NCBI RefSeq assembly: GCF_963855985.1
Contig: NC_087105.1
Location: forward strand, 6,698,501-6,762,500
Direction: 5' to 3'
DNA length: 64,000 bases
DNA from: Ostrinia nubilalis
Taxonomy: Eukaryota; Arthropoda; Insecta; Lepidoptera; Crambidae
Of this stretch, positions 20,893 to 33,800 are shown one piece after another; positions within the stretch are counted from its first letter, which is position 1; each line of letters opens with the position of its first letter. Position numbers and translations under genes: made by a program. Below the pieces are notes generated by a model, which was not told where the DNA came from, searched no databases, and worked only from the letters and a program-made list of their open reading frames with translations.

Positions 20893-21846
20893 AAATATGC
20901 TTACTGTGCATATGGCCAGAGTATATCAAATTTGCGTAATCAGCCGGGCTAGGGTCTTGACTTAAGGTCCTATGTCCCCTAGATAGGGCAGAGGGCGTAA
21001 ACAACAGTCCTCCATCGCGTAGCCGGACTAAGCAGAGTTAAGACGACAAATGTATGGGCTTATCATATAATCGATAAAGTGCCTCGATAAACATTTATCA
21101 TGGCGCGCATCCTAGGCCTACAGGTTTCTATTTACTCGTAAGTATTCCTAGCTTCAATTCACAAAAGGCCCCCAAATCCAGTTGTCTCTGATATCAAGTG
21201 AGTATCGTTCCTCGGCCTCCGGGGTTATCGGGGGTCGCGTGCATCTACTCATATGCCGGGCGGGTCTGGAGGCCGGGACAGTCGGCGGAGGACCTTCTAG
21301 CCGAGATGGTTGCGACACCCATATCTGGAACTGCTGTGGCTGGGTAAACTTTTTGGAGTTAATTTCGCTAAGTGGTAGTTTAGAATTGACGCTGACCGCG
21401 ATTGTTTTGTTATCATAGTAACTTACCTACCTGTGTAGTTCGAGACCATTCGTAATTAATTTTACTACGTTTTTGTTATCATTTATTACTATAGTTTTTT
21501 GTATTCAACTGACCTTATAAGTTTAGCTGAATAGACCAAATCATCGAAATATTAGCCTAGATATCGCTTACCGAAAACAAAACAAAAGAAGATATGAAAC
21601 TACCTCCATATTACATTAGTGATTTGTCTTTTTAATAAACGCGCCCTTTACTACACGACTAGGAATATGATATGAATGAAATATACCTACGACGTTGTAC
21701 CATTTTTCATGATCAAGGCAGGCTTTTAACATTTAATCTGGTAGATAATAATATAGGCGAAGGTTTAAAATGCTCATCTTTTTAAAGCTCCGCTAATCTA
21801 GATGATCGGAGAATTCTATCAACTTTATTAACCTGTTGTATTCCAG

Positions 21847-24800
21847 ATCAATCCGAGATGACCTCCGCAGTCAAGTGGCGGAGCTTCGAAAGCTCTCGGC
21901 GTCGTTCCAGCCGCGACTGGCCATCGTGCAGGTGGGCGGCCGCGAAGACTCCAACGTCTACATCAGGATGAAGCTCAAGGCTGCCGAGGACATCGGCATG
22001 AAGGCTGAACATATTCGTTTGCCGAAGACCATCACTGAGACTGAGGTAAGGTCTTATAATAATAAGTGAAGTAAGTAAGGTTGAAACTTTTAACCCCAGC
22101 CTATTCGATCGTGGTCCACTTAGGTGGACTGAGGTGAACCACAAGCAAGAAAAAGTGCCCACCAAAGTGTGAATACTGTTCAACCCTTCAGACTTTTTGT
22201 CGCCTGATATAGTTTAATCGAGCTGTTAATAAGTAGGTATGAACAATTGAACATGTATGAAAGTGCGCACTTTGCACTTACTTGTTAGGGCCAATTCCTC
22301 TTAGTAATTAGAAATGACTAAAAGTCTGCGGGGACTCCTAAAGAAACTTTTTTTACTATTGAAAGAGGATGTTATATTTTTTTCAAGGAATTAATTACGA
22401 TACCTATACTTATGTAGTTATGAATGTATTAAATATTTATTGGTATGTTCAGTATAATTTAAAAAATTACCTTTATAGGTAGGTAGGTACTTATTCATAA
22501 AAATAGTATAAAAATAATTATACGATAAGAAAACTAGTCATTGTCCCACCATTTACCTAACAAAAGTTTTTTTAATTATACAATATGCGTGTCATCAAGT
22601 AAAATATTATAACACAAATCACAATTCGTTACGTTATCAAACCCTGAACTTACGACATTGGTGATAACAGTGGTTTATTTGCGTGTTTGCGTATACGGCA
22701 ACTTTATTATTGTTATGATGTAAGAAAATACATTTCTTGAATAAACATCACATGATTTTTGATAACATTCTCTGATTTAATCATGGCATTGTAGTTAACT
22801 GCAATAGAATTTCTTGATAAAAAAGAAGTCAGTTAAACAAGGACAATTAAAAAATAATGAACAGATACTATGGAGTATAATGTCCACGGAGTACTTAGTG
22901 AAATTATTTGACATTACGAAATTTACTTTATCATTTTCATTTGCAAAAATAATGCAAGCACTAGGATTTCCTTGGCACTCTATTTAAAAATTATATCATC
23001 TTTAGGACTGCTTGATCTGTGATGTTCTAATAGGTATAGTTAGTCTGATTGGTTGAAGAAGAGGATACAACTAGACAAAAGCATCTCTCAAGGATTTCCA
23101 CAACGATTAGTCCTGCGCCGCCCATATTTAGCTGTTATCCGCGACCCTCACCAAAACATCTAGCTACCAAATAGGCTTTACGGATTACAAATAAATATCT
23201 TATCGCCAACAGCTCCTGCACGAGATCAGGGCGCTGAACGAATCCCCGCACGTGCACGGAATCATCGTGCAGATGCCCCTAGATGCGGAGACCACCATCG
23301 ATGCTCATCGCATCACGGACGCCGTCTCACCTGACAAGGATGTTGATGGGTAAATTTTACTTACCTTCCCTTTTTTGTGGGATTAGAACCCAAACCCAGT
23401 TAATGCATTGAACCTCTAGCATGGTCAGTGGTCACACTATAGGCTTGCGCAGACGACGATCATTTTACGTGGCGGACTTTTTTTGTCCCCTATCGAATAA
23501 GGTCATTCGCCAGGTTCAAAATTCCGTTGTCTACACAGGCTATGGACGTCCATGTACACGTCATTACTTCCACTTAGTTAAGACAAATTAATGCTTACTT
23601 TACCCTAAGATGAAACGAATTTCAAGGTACTCATAGTGGGGATATGTTACCATAATTATTTCAAATCTTATTGCTAAAAATGCTTCTTTTATTCCTATTC
23701 CTGCAAAGTCGCTTGTGTGGGGACTCTAAGGGTGTCTGTCTTCCTTGTAATACATATTTTGTATCAAATTGTAAACATCAACATCATCATTCCAGCCTAA
23801 ACACAGTGAACGAAGGTCGCGTAGCCGTCGGCGACCTATCCGGCTTCATTCCCTGCACGCCGGCTGGCTGCGTGGAGCTGATCAAGCGCACCGGCGTGCC
23901 CATCGCTGGGAAGAACGTCGTCGTCATCGGCCGCAGCCGCATCGTGGGAACGCCAGTCTCGGAACTGCTGAAGTGGGAACACGCCACTGTTACAGTCTGC
24001 CACTCGAAGACCAAGAATTTGAGTGAAATCGTAAGTTTTCTCCAGATCAGATTCTAAACGGCTTTAATAGTGTTATCGCTGTGAAGAACGTCGTTGTCAT
24101 CGGCCGCAGCCGCATCGTGGGAACGCCAGTCTCGGAACTGCTGAAGTGGGAACACGCCACTGTTACAGTCTGCCATTCGAAGACCAAGAATTTGAGTGAA
24201 ATCGTAAGTTTTCTCCAGATCAGATTCTAAACGGCTTTAATAGTGTTATCGCTGGGAAGAACGTCGTTGTCATCGGCCGCAGCCGCATCGTGGGTACGCC
24301 CGTCTCAGAACTGCTGAAGTACGAACACGCCACTGTTACAGTCTGTCACTCGAAGACCAAGAATCTGAGTGAAATCGTAAGTTTTATTCAGTAATTTCTC
24401 TTGAATGAAATACCAAATTTTCTCCAGTTCACTGGAAGTCATGGGCCATAGACGTACCGTGGGCAAAATTATAAGTTTACTCTTTGGGTGCTAATTGTGT
24501 TTTGTGGATAAGTATATCCTTGTCATTACAGTGGCATGGTATCCCTAAAATTCTTCTTATTGATTAAATAATTCTTCTTTCATATCATCATCATGTCAGC
24601 CATAGGACGTCCACTGCTGAACATAGGCCTCCCCTAATGCTTTCCACATTGATCGATTGGTAGCGGCCTGCATCCAGCGCTTCCCTGCTACCTTTACGAT
24701 GTCGTCGGTCCACCTTGTAGGTGGACGTCCCACGCTGCGCCTTCCGGTACGCGGCCTCCATTCCAGAACCTTGCTGCCCCATCGGCCGTCAGTTCTGCGC

Positions 24801-27800
24801 ACTATGTGCCCTGCCCATTGCCACTTCAGCTTGCTAATCCGTCGGGCTATGTCAGCGACTTTAGTTCGTTTACGGATTTCCTCATTTCTGATTCGATCTC
24901 GCAAAGAAACACCAAGCATAGCCCTCTCCATAGCACGCTGTGCAACTTTGAGCTTCTGTATAAGGCCTATAGTGAGAGGCCACGTTTCCGAGCCATAAGT
25001 TATCACTGGTAACACACATTGATTGTAGACTTTCGTCTTCAGGCATTGGGGTATTTTGGACGAAAAGATGTTACGTAGTTTCCCGAACGCTGCCCAGCCG
25101 AGCTGGATTCGACGATTGACCTCCTTCTCGAAATTGGACCTACCTAGCTGGATCGTTTGTCCGAGGTAGACATACTTGTCGACAATCTCGAGAATTGAGC
25201 TCCCAACTGAAACTGGGTAGGGCGCAACATGGATATTCGACATAAGCTTCGTTTTGTCCATGTTCATCCTCAGGCCTACCTGTTGGGAAACTCGATTAAG
25301 GTCTTCGAGCATTGTGCCAAGATCTTCCAACGATTCTGCCATGACCACAATATCGTCGGCAAACCGAAGGTGAGTGATGTACTCGCCATTAATGTTTATG
25401 CCGAATCCTTTCCATTCCAGGAGCTTGAAAGCGTCCTCCAATGCAGCGGTGAACAGTTTCGGAGATATAACATCTCCCTGCCTAACGCCTCGCTGCAGTG
25501 GAATCGCCTTCGTGCTCTGCTCCTGTACTCGGACCGACATGGTGGCGTTTTTGTACAAGCACTTCAGCACCTCGATATACCGATAGTCAATACGGCACCG
25601 CTGGAGAGATTGTAACACTGCCCAAGTCTCAATCGAATCGAAGGCCTTCTCATAGTCCACGAACGCCAAGCATAGTGGCAAGTTATACTCCTCAGTCTTC
25701 TGTATAACCTGTCGCAGCGTATGGATGTGGTCTATGGTACTATAACCTTTTCGGAATCCGGCTTGTTCGGGAGGCTGGAAGTCATCGAACCTACGCGCGA
25801 GACGGTTCGTGATGACTCTCGAAAACAGTTTGTAGACATGACTCAGAAGCGAGATGGGTCTGTAATTCTTCAGCAAGGTCTTATCACCTTTCTTGAAGAA
25901 GAGCACCACCACGCTTCTGTTCCATGCCTCTGGCGTAGTTCCCTGGAGTAAGACGGAGTTAAAGAGTCTCTGAAGGACTTTCAGTATCGGTGCTCCACCC
26001 GCGTTCAGAAGCTCCGATGTTATTCCGTCATCACCCGGTGCCTTGTTGTTCTTTAGCTGTTTGAGAGCCATCCTAATCTCGTATAGGCTGATGTCCGGGA
26101 TATCTTCGGTATAGTGTCGAGTTAGTTTAGCTCTTGGATCTGTGGTTGAGCTATCAACAGGTTTGGTGACTGAGGTATATAACTGTCCATAAAACCTCTC
26201 GATCTCACCCAGAACCTCGGCTTTTGTTGACGTTACACTACCGTCCGCCGTCGTTAGCTTAGTCAGCTGGCTTTCCCCAATAGAGTTGTCTCTTGCGAAC
26301 ACTTTGGAGCCTTGGTTCCGCTCTATCGCCTCTTTAATACTGTTGGTATTAAAGTTGCGAATATCGTGTCGCAAGGACTTCCTTATCTGTCTATTGAGCT
26401 GCCTATATGCCTTAGCGTCAACGGAGGTCTGCAGTGTCATTAGGCGTCGTTCTTGCATGAGGTTGAGGGTGTGGTCGGTCAACTTTTGCGGCCTGTTTTT
26501 GCGACGAGGTCTGAAGAATTTAGACCCAGCAGCTTGGACAGTTTCAACGAACCCGTTATTAATCTCGTCCACTGACTCGCAGTTTTCCAGACATGCAAAG
26601 CGATTTGATAACTCGAGCTGAAAGCTCTCGGGGCAGTGAATATGGGAATTTAAGGGTCGGAGCGTAGACTTCATCAGACGGGACCTTTCTAGCTTGACGT
26701 TAATATTTAGTATGCCTCTGACCATTCGGTGATCACTTCCGGTTTTCACCCTGTTGATCACGGAGACATCGCTAAATATTCGTCGCTTTGTGGTCATGAT
26801 GAAGTCAATCTCATTTTTCGTGGAACCATCGGGACTTATCCAGGTCCACTTCCTGTGAGGCGGCTTCTGAAAGAAGGAGTTCATGGCAAAGAGGTCCTCC
26901 TTCTCCAGAAATTCGGCCAGCCTCTGTCCCCTGGGGTTCCGTTGCCCACATCCAAATTGCCCCACTCTCAGCTCATCATTACCTCGCATGCCCAGCTTCG
27001 CGTTGAAGTCCCCCATAACAACATTGAAGTGGGTTTTAGTAGTATGTATGGCCCTACTTATGTCCTCATACATAGCCTCTACTTCCTCATCTGGGTGTGT
27101 AGAGGTCGGTGCGTATACCTGAATTACCTTCAACAAGTATCTTTTAGATACTCTGAGTATCAGGTATGCAACCCTGCTCGACACACTTCCGATGGTGACG
27201 ATGTTGTTAGTGAGGGACTTGTGGACGAGAAACCCGACACCACCTTGGGACAGTTGTTCGCCCTCCCGGTAGTAGAGTAGGTTGCCGGATTTCAGGGTGA
27301 TCGTGTCCTCGCCCTCTCGTCGGACTTCCGATAGTCCCATGATGCTCCATTGCAACCTACTCATTTCATCTTCCAGCTCTATAAGCCTTTCGTCAGTCCT
27401 CAATGTGCGTATATTATGCGATAATTAATAATAATTCTTCTTTAAAAGGAAATAATTGTTGTAGGCCAAAACCGCCGATATCCTGGTGGTTGCAATCGGA
27501 CGCGCTGAGATGGTACGAGGTTCGTGGATCAAGCCGGGCGCTGTAGTCATTGACTGCGGTATCAACCCAGGTAAATATGTACAACTAAGCTAATTCAGCG
27601 TAGTTTGCACCGGCCAGACTCGTAACTTGGTACTTAGTGACTCTCTTAACTAGTAATGTTAGACGCCATGCGAGTCTCCGGTGATTCTATTCGCATTATT
27701 TTTTCGGGCGCCTAAGGAAATGTTACTTCGTATACCTACCATCTCCACTTTTGCTTTTCTCAAGTTTACTATAATTTCCGCTTGCAACCGGTACACTCGT

Positions 27801-30800
27801 GATTCATTTTGATATACCTACTTCTTCCGACCACCGTAAAATAGTGTCAATAGTAATGTGTTTGTTGCATTTCGTCCACAATCGACGGAACTGCTCGCGG
27901 CAGTCGTATTGACAAAACAAACGAATGTCGAGGCCGCATCGAGACAGTTCGGCGACTCCTCGCGTTGCAACTACACGCAGCATGTTGACTATAAATTTTT
28001 ATCGTTCTTTACGAGCCATCAGAGTCGACGTAAAGGTTTAGAAGAATCGGTAAGAAAATATTGCGTAAATCAATGAGTAATTTTGATATTAATGTTTATA
28101 GAACATTTTACAAATCATATCAAAAATATTTATTAAATTTTGACCCCAATTTTGGCAATATGAACGTCAAAAATAACTAAAAAAGGTAGCCTTTAAAGGG
28201 CACTTTAGATGACACCTTAAGGTAAACGGCTACTAGTTCGTGATAGTACGTAAGTTCGTAAGTTTCTTTTCTAGCTCAAATAATAAGCAAATGGAATATT
28301 ATTTATAAAAATTCTTCATTACTACAAAAACTCTATTATTTAAGCTATCTAAAAAACCAAGTACCAACATTGTGGCTCCAAAAATGAGAGCAATACGAAG
28401 CTTCAAACTCTCAGAGAGCCAAAAACAGCCGTGCGGCGTGCAAAGGTTGCTCTCACCCTAAGGTTAGCGCTCCAACTTCTTAAGCTTATAGAAAGGCTAA
28501 GGAATGCCCATTTGAATAAAACTTGTAATAGTGGTTTCATGTGTTCCTTGACAATTGATTTGGCTTAGAAAAAAGTTATAAGAAAACGTAGAATTCCTTT
28601 AAAATTGCGATTAATTGACTCACGAAATAGCGTACATATTATTTTTCGGGTGTCCCCTATTTCGTGACACTACCGAATCAAGGATATTATGGATAACATT
28701 TTGATGCTTGGTTTTTAAATAATTATTTATGATAATTTAAATGTAAGTTATGAAACAAATAATGCATTTATTTAAGTTTCTCATGACCTAAATTCGGTAT
28801 ATGTTTCGTTCACTAGAATTTATATGACACGAGTTTGAAGTTCACATAAATGACCAATTTTAAGATAAATTAGCATAAGTACTACCAGCGTAATTTTGGT
28901 TTTAATTCGATTCGTTTTATTTATCTTGGTTTATTTGTATTTTATATGGGATAGATAATAGTTAATTGACACAATTTGACAACAATCCATGAATTTTACT
29001 TGGGGAATTTGGAATAATCAGTATCACGAAACAAGGAACCGTATTAATGTTACTTTTTTCCAAGTTCGTGATATATAAATGTATAGTGTTAGGTACTTTT
29101 ATGATACATACCATCAAAGAAATCGACATATTTTTTAGTTTTTTTAATACTGACCTACCTACGTAGATAAAAAAATTATTAATTACTTACTTTTTATTAT
29201 GAATCATTGGCGTATCTGGGGTGATTTTTAGGGGGGCTACCCTCACTTGAAGCAGCTCCAGAGATGGGATTAGGGTTAAGGGGGGGCGCCAGCCCCCCCC
29301 CCCCCCCTCCACATTTCTAATGGCTTGTATAAATATTTGCACATACTTATCGTCAGAAAAACCAAATCAAAATTTCATGGGTATGAAGGGGGGGGGGCAG
29401 CTCCCCCCCCCCACATTTCTAATGGTTATATAAATATTTTCACATATTGTTAGAATTAACAAATCAAAATTTTATACGTAGGTACGTACCTAGCTAGACT
29501 CACATTATTTCTCATAAATATTTCAGGTAAGTAATATCACACAATTCATTTATTCTAAATGTATATTTTTGTTTTTAAATTTATTATACCCTTAATCATT
29601 ATTAAAATATCCTAACTCTATCCATAAAACCTTATCCCGAAATAGGGGACATGAGTTCACGAACTTAGAATCAGAGCAAAATTTTATCACGAAACAGGAT
29701 CCAAACAAGAGGTCCACAGAACAATTAATATTAAAAAAAGTTCAAACTATATAACTATAATTTATGTATTAAGTTACTGTCAAAAGACCAAAGTTTAGCA
29801 TACAAAAGCTTTCATACTGATATCATGCTTGGTTATTTTTTAATAAAATGTTAAAGTCGTAAGTGCCTTAATATACCGAAGTAGGGGGCACTTACCTTAT
29901 CTTTTGGGCCCTGCCAGTGCTTCGAGTCAAACATAATGGCAAGTGCTGAGAAGAAACGCCAGAACAAGATCATACTGATTCCGATTTTTCAAAATGATTT
30001 TAATCATCACTAACATTTAACTGCCCAAGTCGTATTAAATCATCCCATAATATGGTTATATCATAGCCACACTAACGTCACGATAGTTTTAAGTTATTTT
30101 ACCCGTATCTGGTACCCGATCCCCAATTGAAATAAATTACTGCCTTGGATTTTTATTAGACTGATCGACTGTTACTTGTCGAACGAAATTGAAGCTTATA
30201 TTCCTAGAGTTAGAGTGGCAATAGGTTTATCTGAAAGGTACTTATATTCTTTTCAAATTGTAATTTTGGCCTTTAATAGAAATCTAAGACCGGCCAGATT
30301 TGGAAAACGCATCCAGATTTAAAAGGACGTGAATGTGGTTCCTTAACTTTTGAGTCTCACGTTTAATAACATTTTCGGGTTTGGGCAGAGAATTTTTTCA
30401 CACGAGTTACGATAGGGGTGGTGGGTTCGTAGCTTATAAAGTCCACCTGACCGTGGACTTGTGTAATTCCATGGCGTTAGAAAAGACCGCATTGGGTATT
30501 CGTGATCTATGGTTTTCTTATTTTAAAGGCGCATTGAAGGAATTTGAAATAAATGACAAAAAATCGTTTCCAGATCCCGAAAAGAGCAAGAAGTTGCTCG
30601 GCGACGTCGCGTACGCAGAAGCGAGCGCGGTCGCGTCGTACGTGACGCCGGTGCCAGGCGGCGTGGGCCCGATGACCGTGGCGATGCTCATGAGAAACAC
30701 CGTGCAGGCCGCGCGCAGGCAGATCGAGCGTCTGCTCGCGCCCGCCTGGCCTCTCAAGCCGTTGAGATTGAACCCTGTGTCGCCGCCACCAAGGTATAGA

Positions 30801-33800
30801 ACCCTTTATTAATTAGGCACTAAGGTTCAAAACTGTGCAACGTAGGCGTCTGCGGCTGAATCTTCCTTTACTGCCACCAAGGTATTTCAGTCTTTAACAG
30901 TAAGGCACTAAAGTCTAAAATCGTAACACCGGTGCTTTTTAACGTGGGCCTGATGACCGTGGCGATGCTCATGAGAAACACCGTGCAGGCCGCGCGCAGG
31001 CAGTTCGAGCGTCTGCTCGCGCCCGCCTGGCCTTTCAAGCCGTTGAGATTGAACCCTATGTCGCCGCCGGCGAGGTATATAACTCGAATCTTTATTAATT
31101 AGGTACTAAGTTTCAAAACATGACTTACTGCAGGGCGGCATGGGTATCTGCAGCTGAATTTTCCGTCGCTGCCGCCAAATTATTTAACTCTAACAGTTAG
31201 GCACTAAGGTTCATAACGTGACGCCCGAGCCGGGTGGCGCGTAGGCCTCATCATGACTGTGCCATGCTCATGCGCAACACCGTGCTCGTACAACTTTATG
31301 TTTGCATCTTGTTGGAAGTAACAGCGCTTTATAATAGCCTATTTGCAGAAAATTACTGACTTATGACTACCTTGCTCTTGCCAAAACACGGTCACCACTT
31401 AATTCCTTCAATACTCCTTATTACAACAGCTTATTTTCTCCCCAGTGACATCGTAATCGCGCGGTCGCAGAAGCCCAAAGACATCGCCGAGCTGGCTGAT
31501 GAGATCGGGCTGTTCCCTAACGAAGTGTCGCAGTACGGGCGCACTAAGGCCAAGATATCGCTGTCGGTGCTGGACAGATTGAAGGGACAGAAGGAGGGGA
31601 AATACATCGTGGTCGCTGGGTAAGTTAAGTTATAGAAAGCATAAGGGATTAATCAACTTAAGCAATTGGTTTACGTCAGTAAAGATGTATTATCTGATTT
31701 ATTTATTCGATACTGATTCTCACCATTTGATAAATGTGGCGAAAAGTAAGCGTCACACTCGTCTTATAAACATTTTGAAACTATCATAACTGAAGCCTTC
31801 AACAGTCTGCAACAATACAAAATCCATTGTGTGATAGGATTCCCGACAAAATGTATTGACAGGCAACTCTTATTTTTTCGTGCAAAATATCATTCATTTC
31901 ATCTATTTTGAGCAACTGTGTTGATATAAATTGTAGGTACTTGGTACTGGCTAAATGTGATATATTCCAAACATTTCTCGGCAGCATTACTCCGACTCCT
32001 TTAGGCGAAGGCAAGAGCACCACTCTACTAGGGCTGGTACAGGCACTGGGCGCGCGGCGCGGGCGCAACTCCTTCGCCTGCATGCGGCAGCCCTCGCAGG
32101 GACCCACCTTCGGCGTCAAGGGCGGCGCGGCCGGCGGCGGGTACTCACAGGTGGGAATAAATGTCTTTTTATAAGCACCTCTCGGTAGCATAATGCCGAC
32201 TCCCCAAGGAGAGGGAAATAAACACTATGGTTTATAACAAAACTAGCTTTTGCCCGCGGCTTCACGTGCGTGAAATTTCGTTTGTCGCAGATCGTCATAA
32301 ATTATAGCATATATGTTATTCTGGGTTATAAACAATAATACTGTAAAGTTTCATCAAAATCCGTTTAGCAGTTTTTGCGCGAAAGAGTAACAAACATCCA
32401 GACATCCAAACTTTCGTATTTATAATACGAGTATTAGTGGGATCTAAAGACTTCAAAACCAATATTCCAGGTCATCCCCATGGAAGAGTTCAACCTGCAT
32501 TTAACCGGCGACATCCACGCAGTAACAGCAGCCAACAACCTTCTGGCCGCCCAAATGGACGCGCGTATCTTCCACGAGCTCACCCAAAAAGACGGGCCCC
32601 TATACGACCGGCTGGTGCCAAGGATCAAGGGAGTGAGGAAGTTCTCCCCCATCCAGCTTAGGAGACTGCAGAGATTGGGCATCAACAAGACCGACCCGGA
32701 CTCTTTGACAGACGAGGAGAAGACTAAATTCGCTAGATTGGACATCGACCCCTCGAAGATTATGTGGAACAGAGGTAAGAATCGAGATAATAGATTTATT
32801 GTAATGTGTAGGGCGAGTCTCGTACGAGTTGCAAGTACATGATTTTTCCTCATAAAAAGTTGTTGATATTTTAATACACTTCTTATTAAGGCTTGGTATT
32901 TCTGCTAAAGTAGGTATTTCGCGCTGTCAAAATCTGCGCGCGCAATACTTCGCCGAAGACAGCGCGCCAAAGAGCTCTCGCGGCTACACAGTATAGAAAT
33001 ACGCAGTTTAGAAATACGCAGTTGGTTAGGTTAGGTTGACTTCCTTCCGTTCAAGCGTCACACTCACAGCACTTTCTAATACAAATCATATCCAAGTGAT
33101 ACAAATTAAAACAACTTTCAAAATTTTTGGGAATATATTTTAGAATCGAATAAATATAGAATATAACTGCCAAAGTAAACACGGTTCAAAGAGGCGTGGC
33201 GTCACCCGACCTTCCGGAAGTTCCGCGCCGGCTAAAAGAATTTCAAGATTACGTCACCCGACCTATCGGTAGATCCTCGGGAGCTTGAGCGATTGGAAAA
33301 ACATTTTATGATCAGTTACTCGTAGTAGCGATTATTTAGAGCTTGGATAATAAATTATAGTTGTTGCAATTCACAAAGCTTTGCATGTGGTTAATTACAT
33401 TAATCAGTACACGCATCAATTTTGTTCAGTCTTTTTGTTTATTAATAAATAAAAATATCATACTAAAATTGCATACATATTTGTTTGTATTGGTCTGGGT
33501 GTTTTCTTTCCATAATAATTTATGTATAACGTATGTACGGGGCTCTGTATCGAAAATCACTATGAGCAATAAGCATCACACACGGTTACCTGGAGTGCAT
33601 TACCGCAGCAAAAAGCTTGCCATCTTAAATGAGCGGTATAATATCGAGGTTTCGTCAGTACAGTTGCGAACAAAGGTGTTTGTGTAGTGTAGTTGAGTTG
33701 AGAGGTCAGATTATTGAAATAATAAAACGAACATTTTATTTTTTAAATACATTTTAAAAATAATTTAAATTACAGATAACAATGAGAGGATGACATTGCA

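Larger units (their letters stand above)
16740..21846. other. Intergenic region plus presumed first intron of MTHFD1
   Basis: After the spindle-E-like stop there is AT-rich 3' sequence, a polyadenylation signal (17621) and two foldback elements (17966, 20061). The missing first exon and promoter of MTHFD1 should lie here. About 18240-18300 carries a B-box-like repeat fragment, and 20940-21020 and 21185-21300 look like repeat sequence. I see no supported gene. Confidence 0.5.

Noticed and set aside
24657..27280. Plus-strand open frames inside the LINE
   Set aside because: Antisense shadows of the 935-codon RTE frame.
33183..33295. Possible heat-shock element (TTCCGGAAGTTCC)
   Set aside because: Spacing does not match three alternating nGAAn units, and it lies deep in an intron.
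33361..33687. 108-codon open frame in the MTHFD1 intron
   Set aside because: Hydrophobic AT-rich reading without motifs, splice logic or conserved start.
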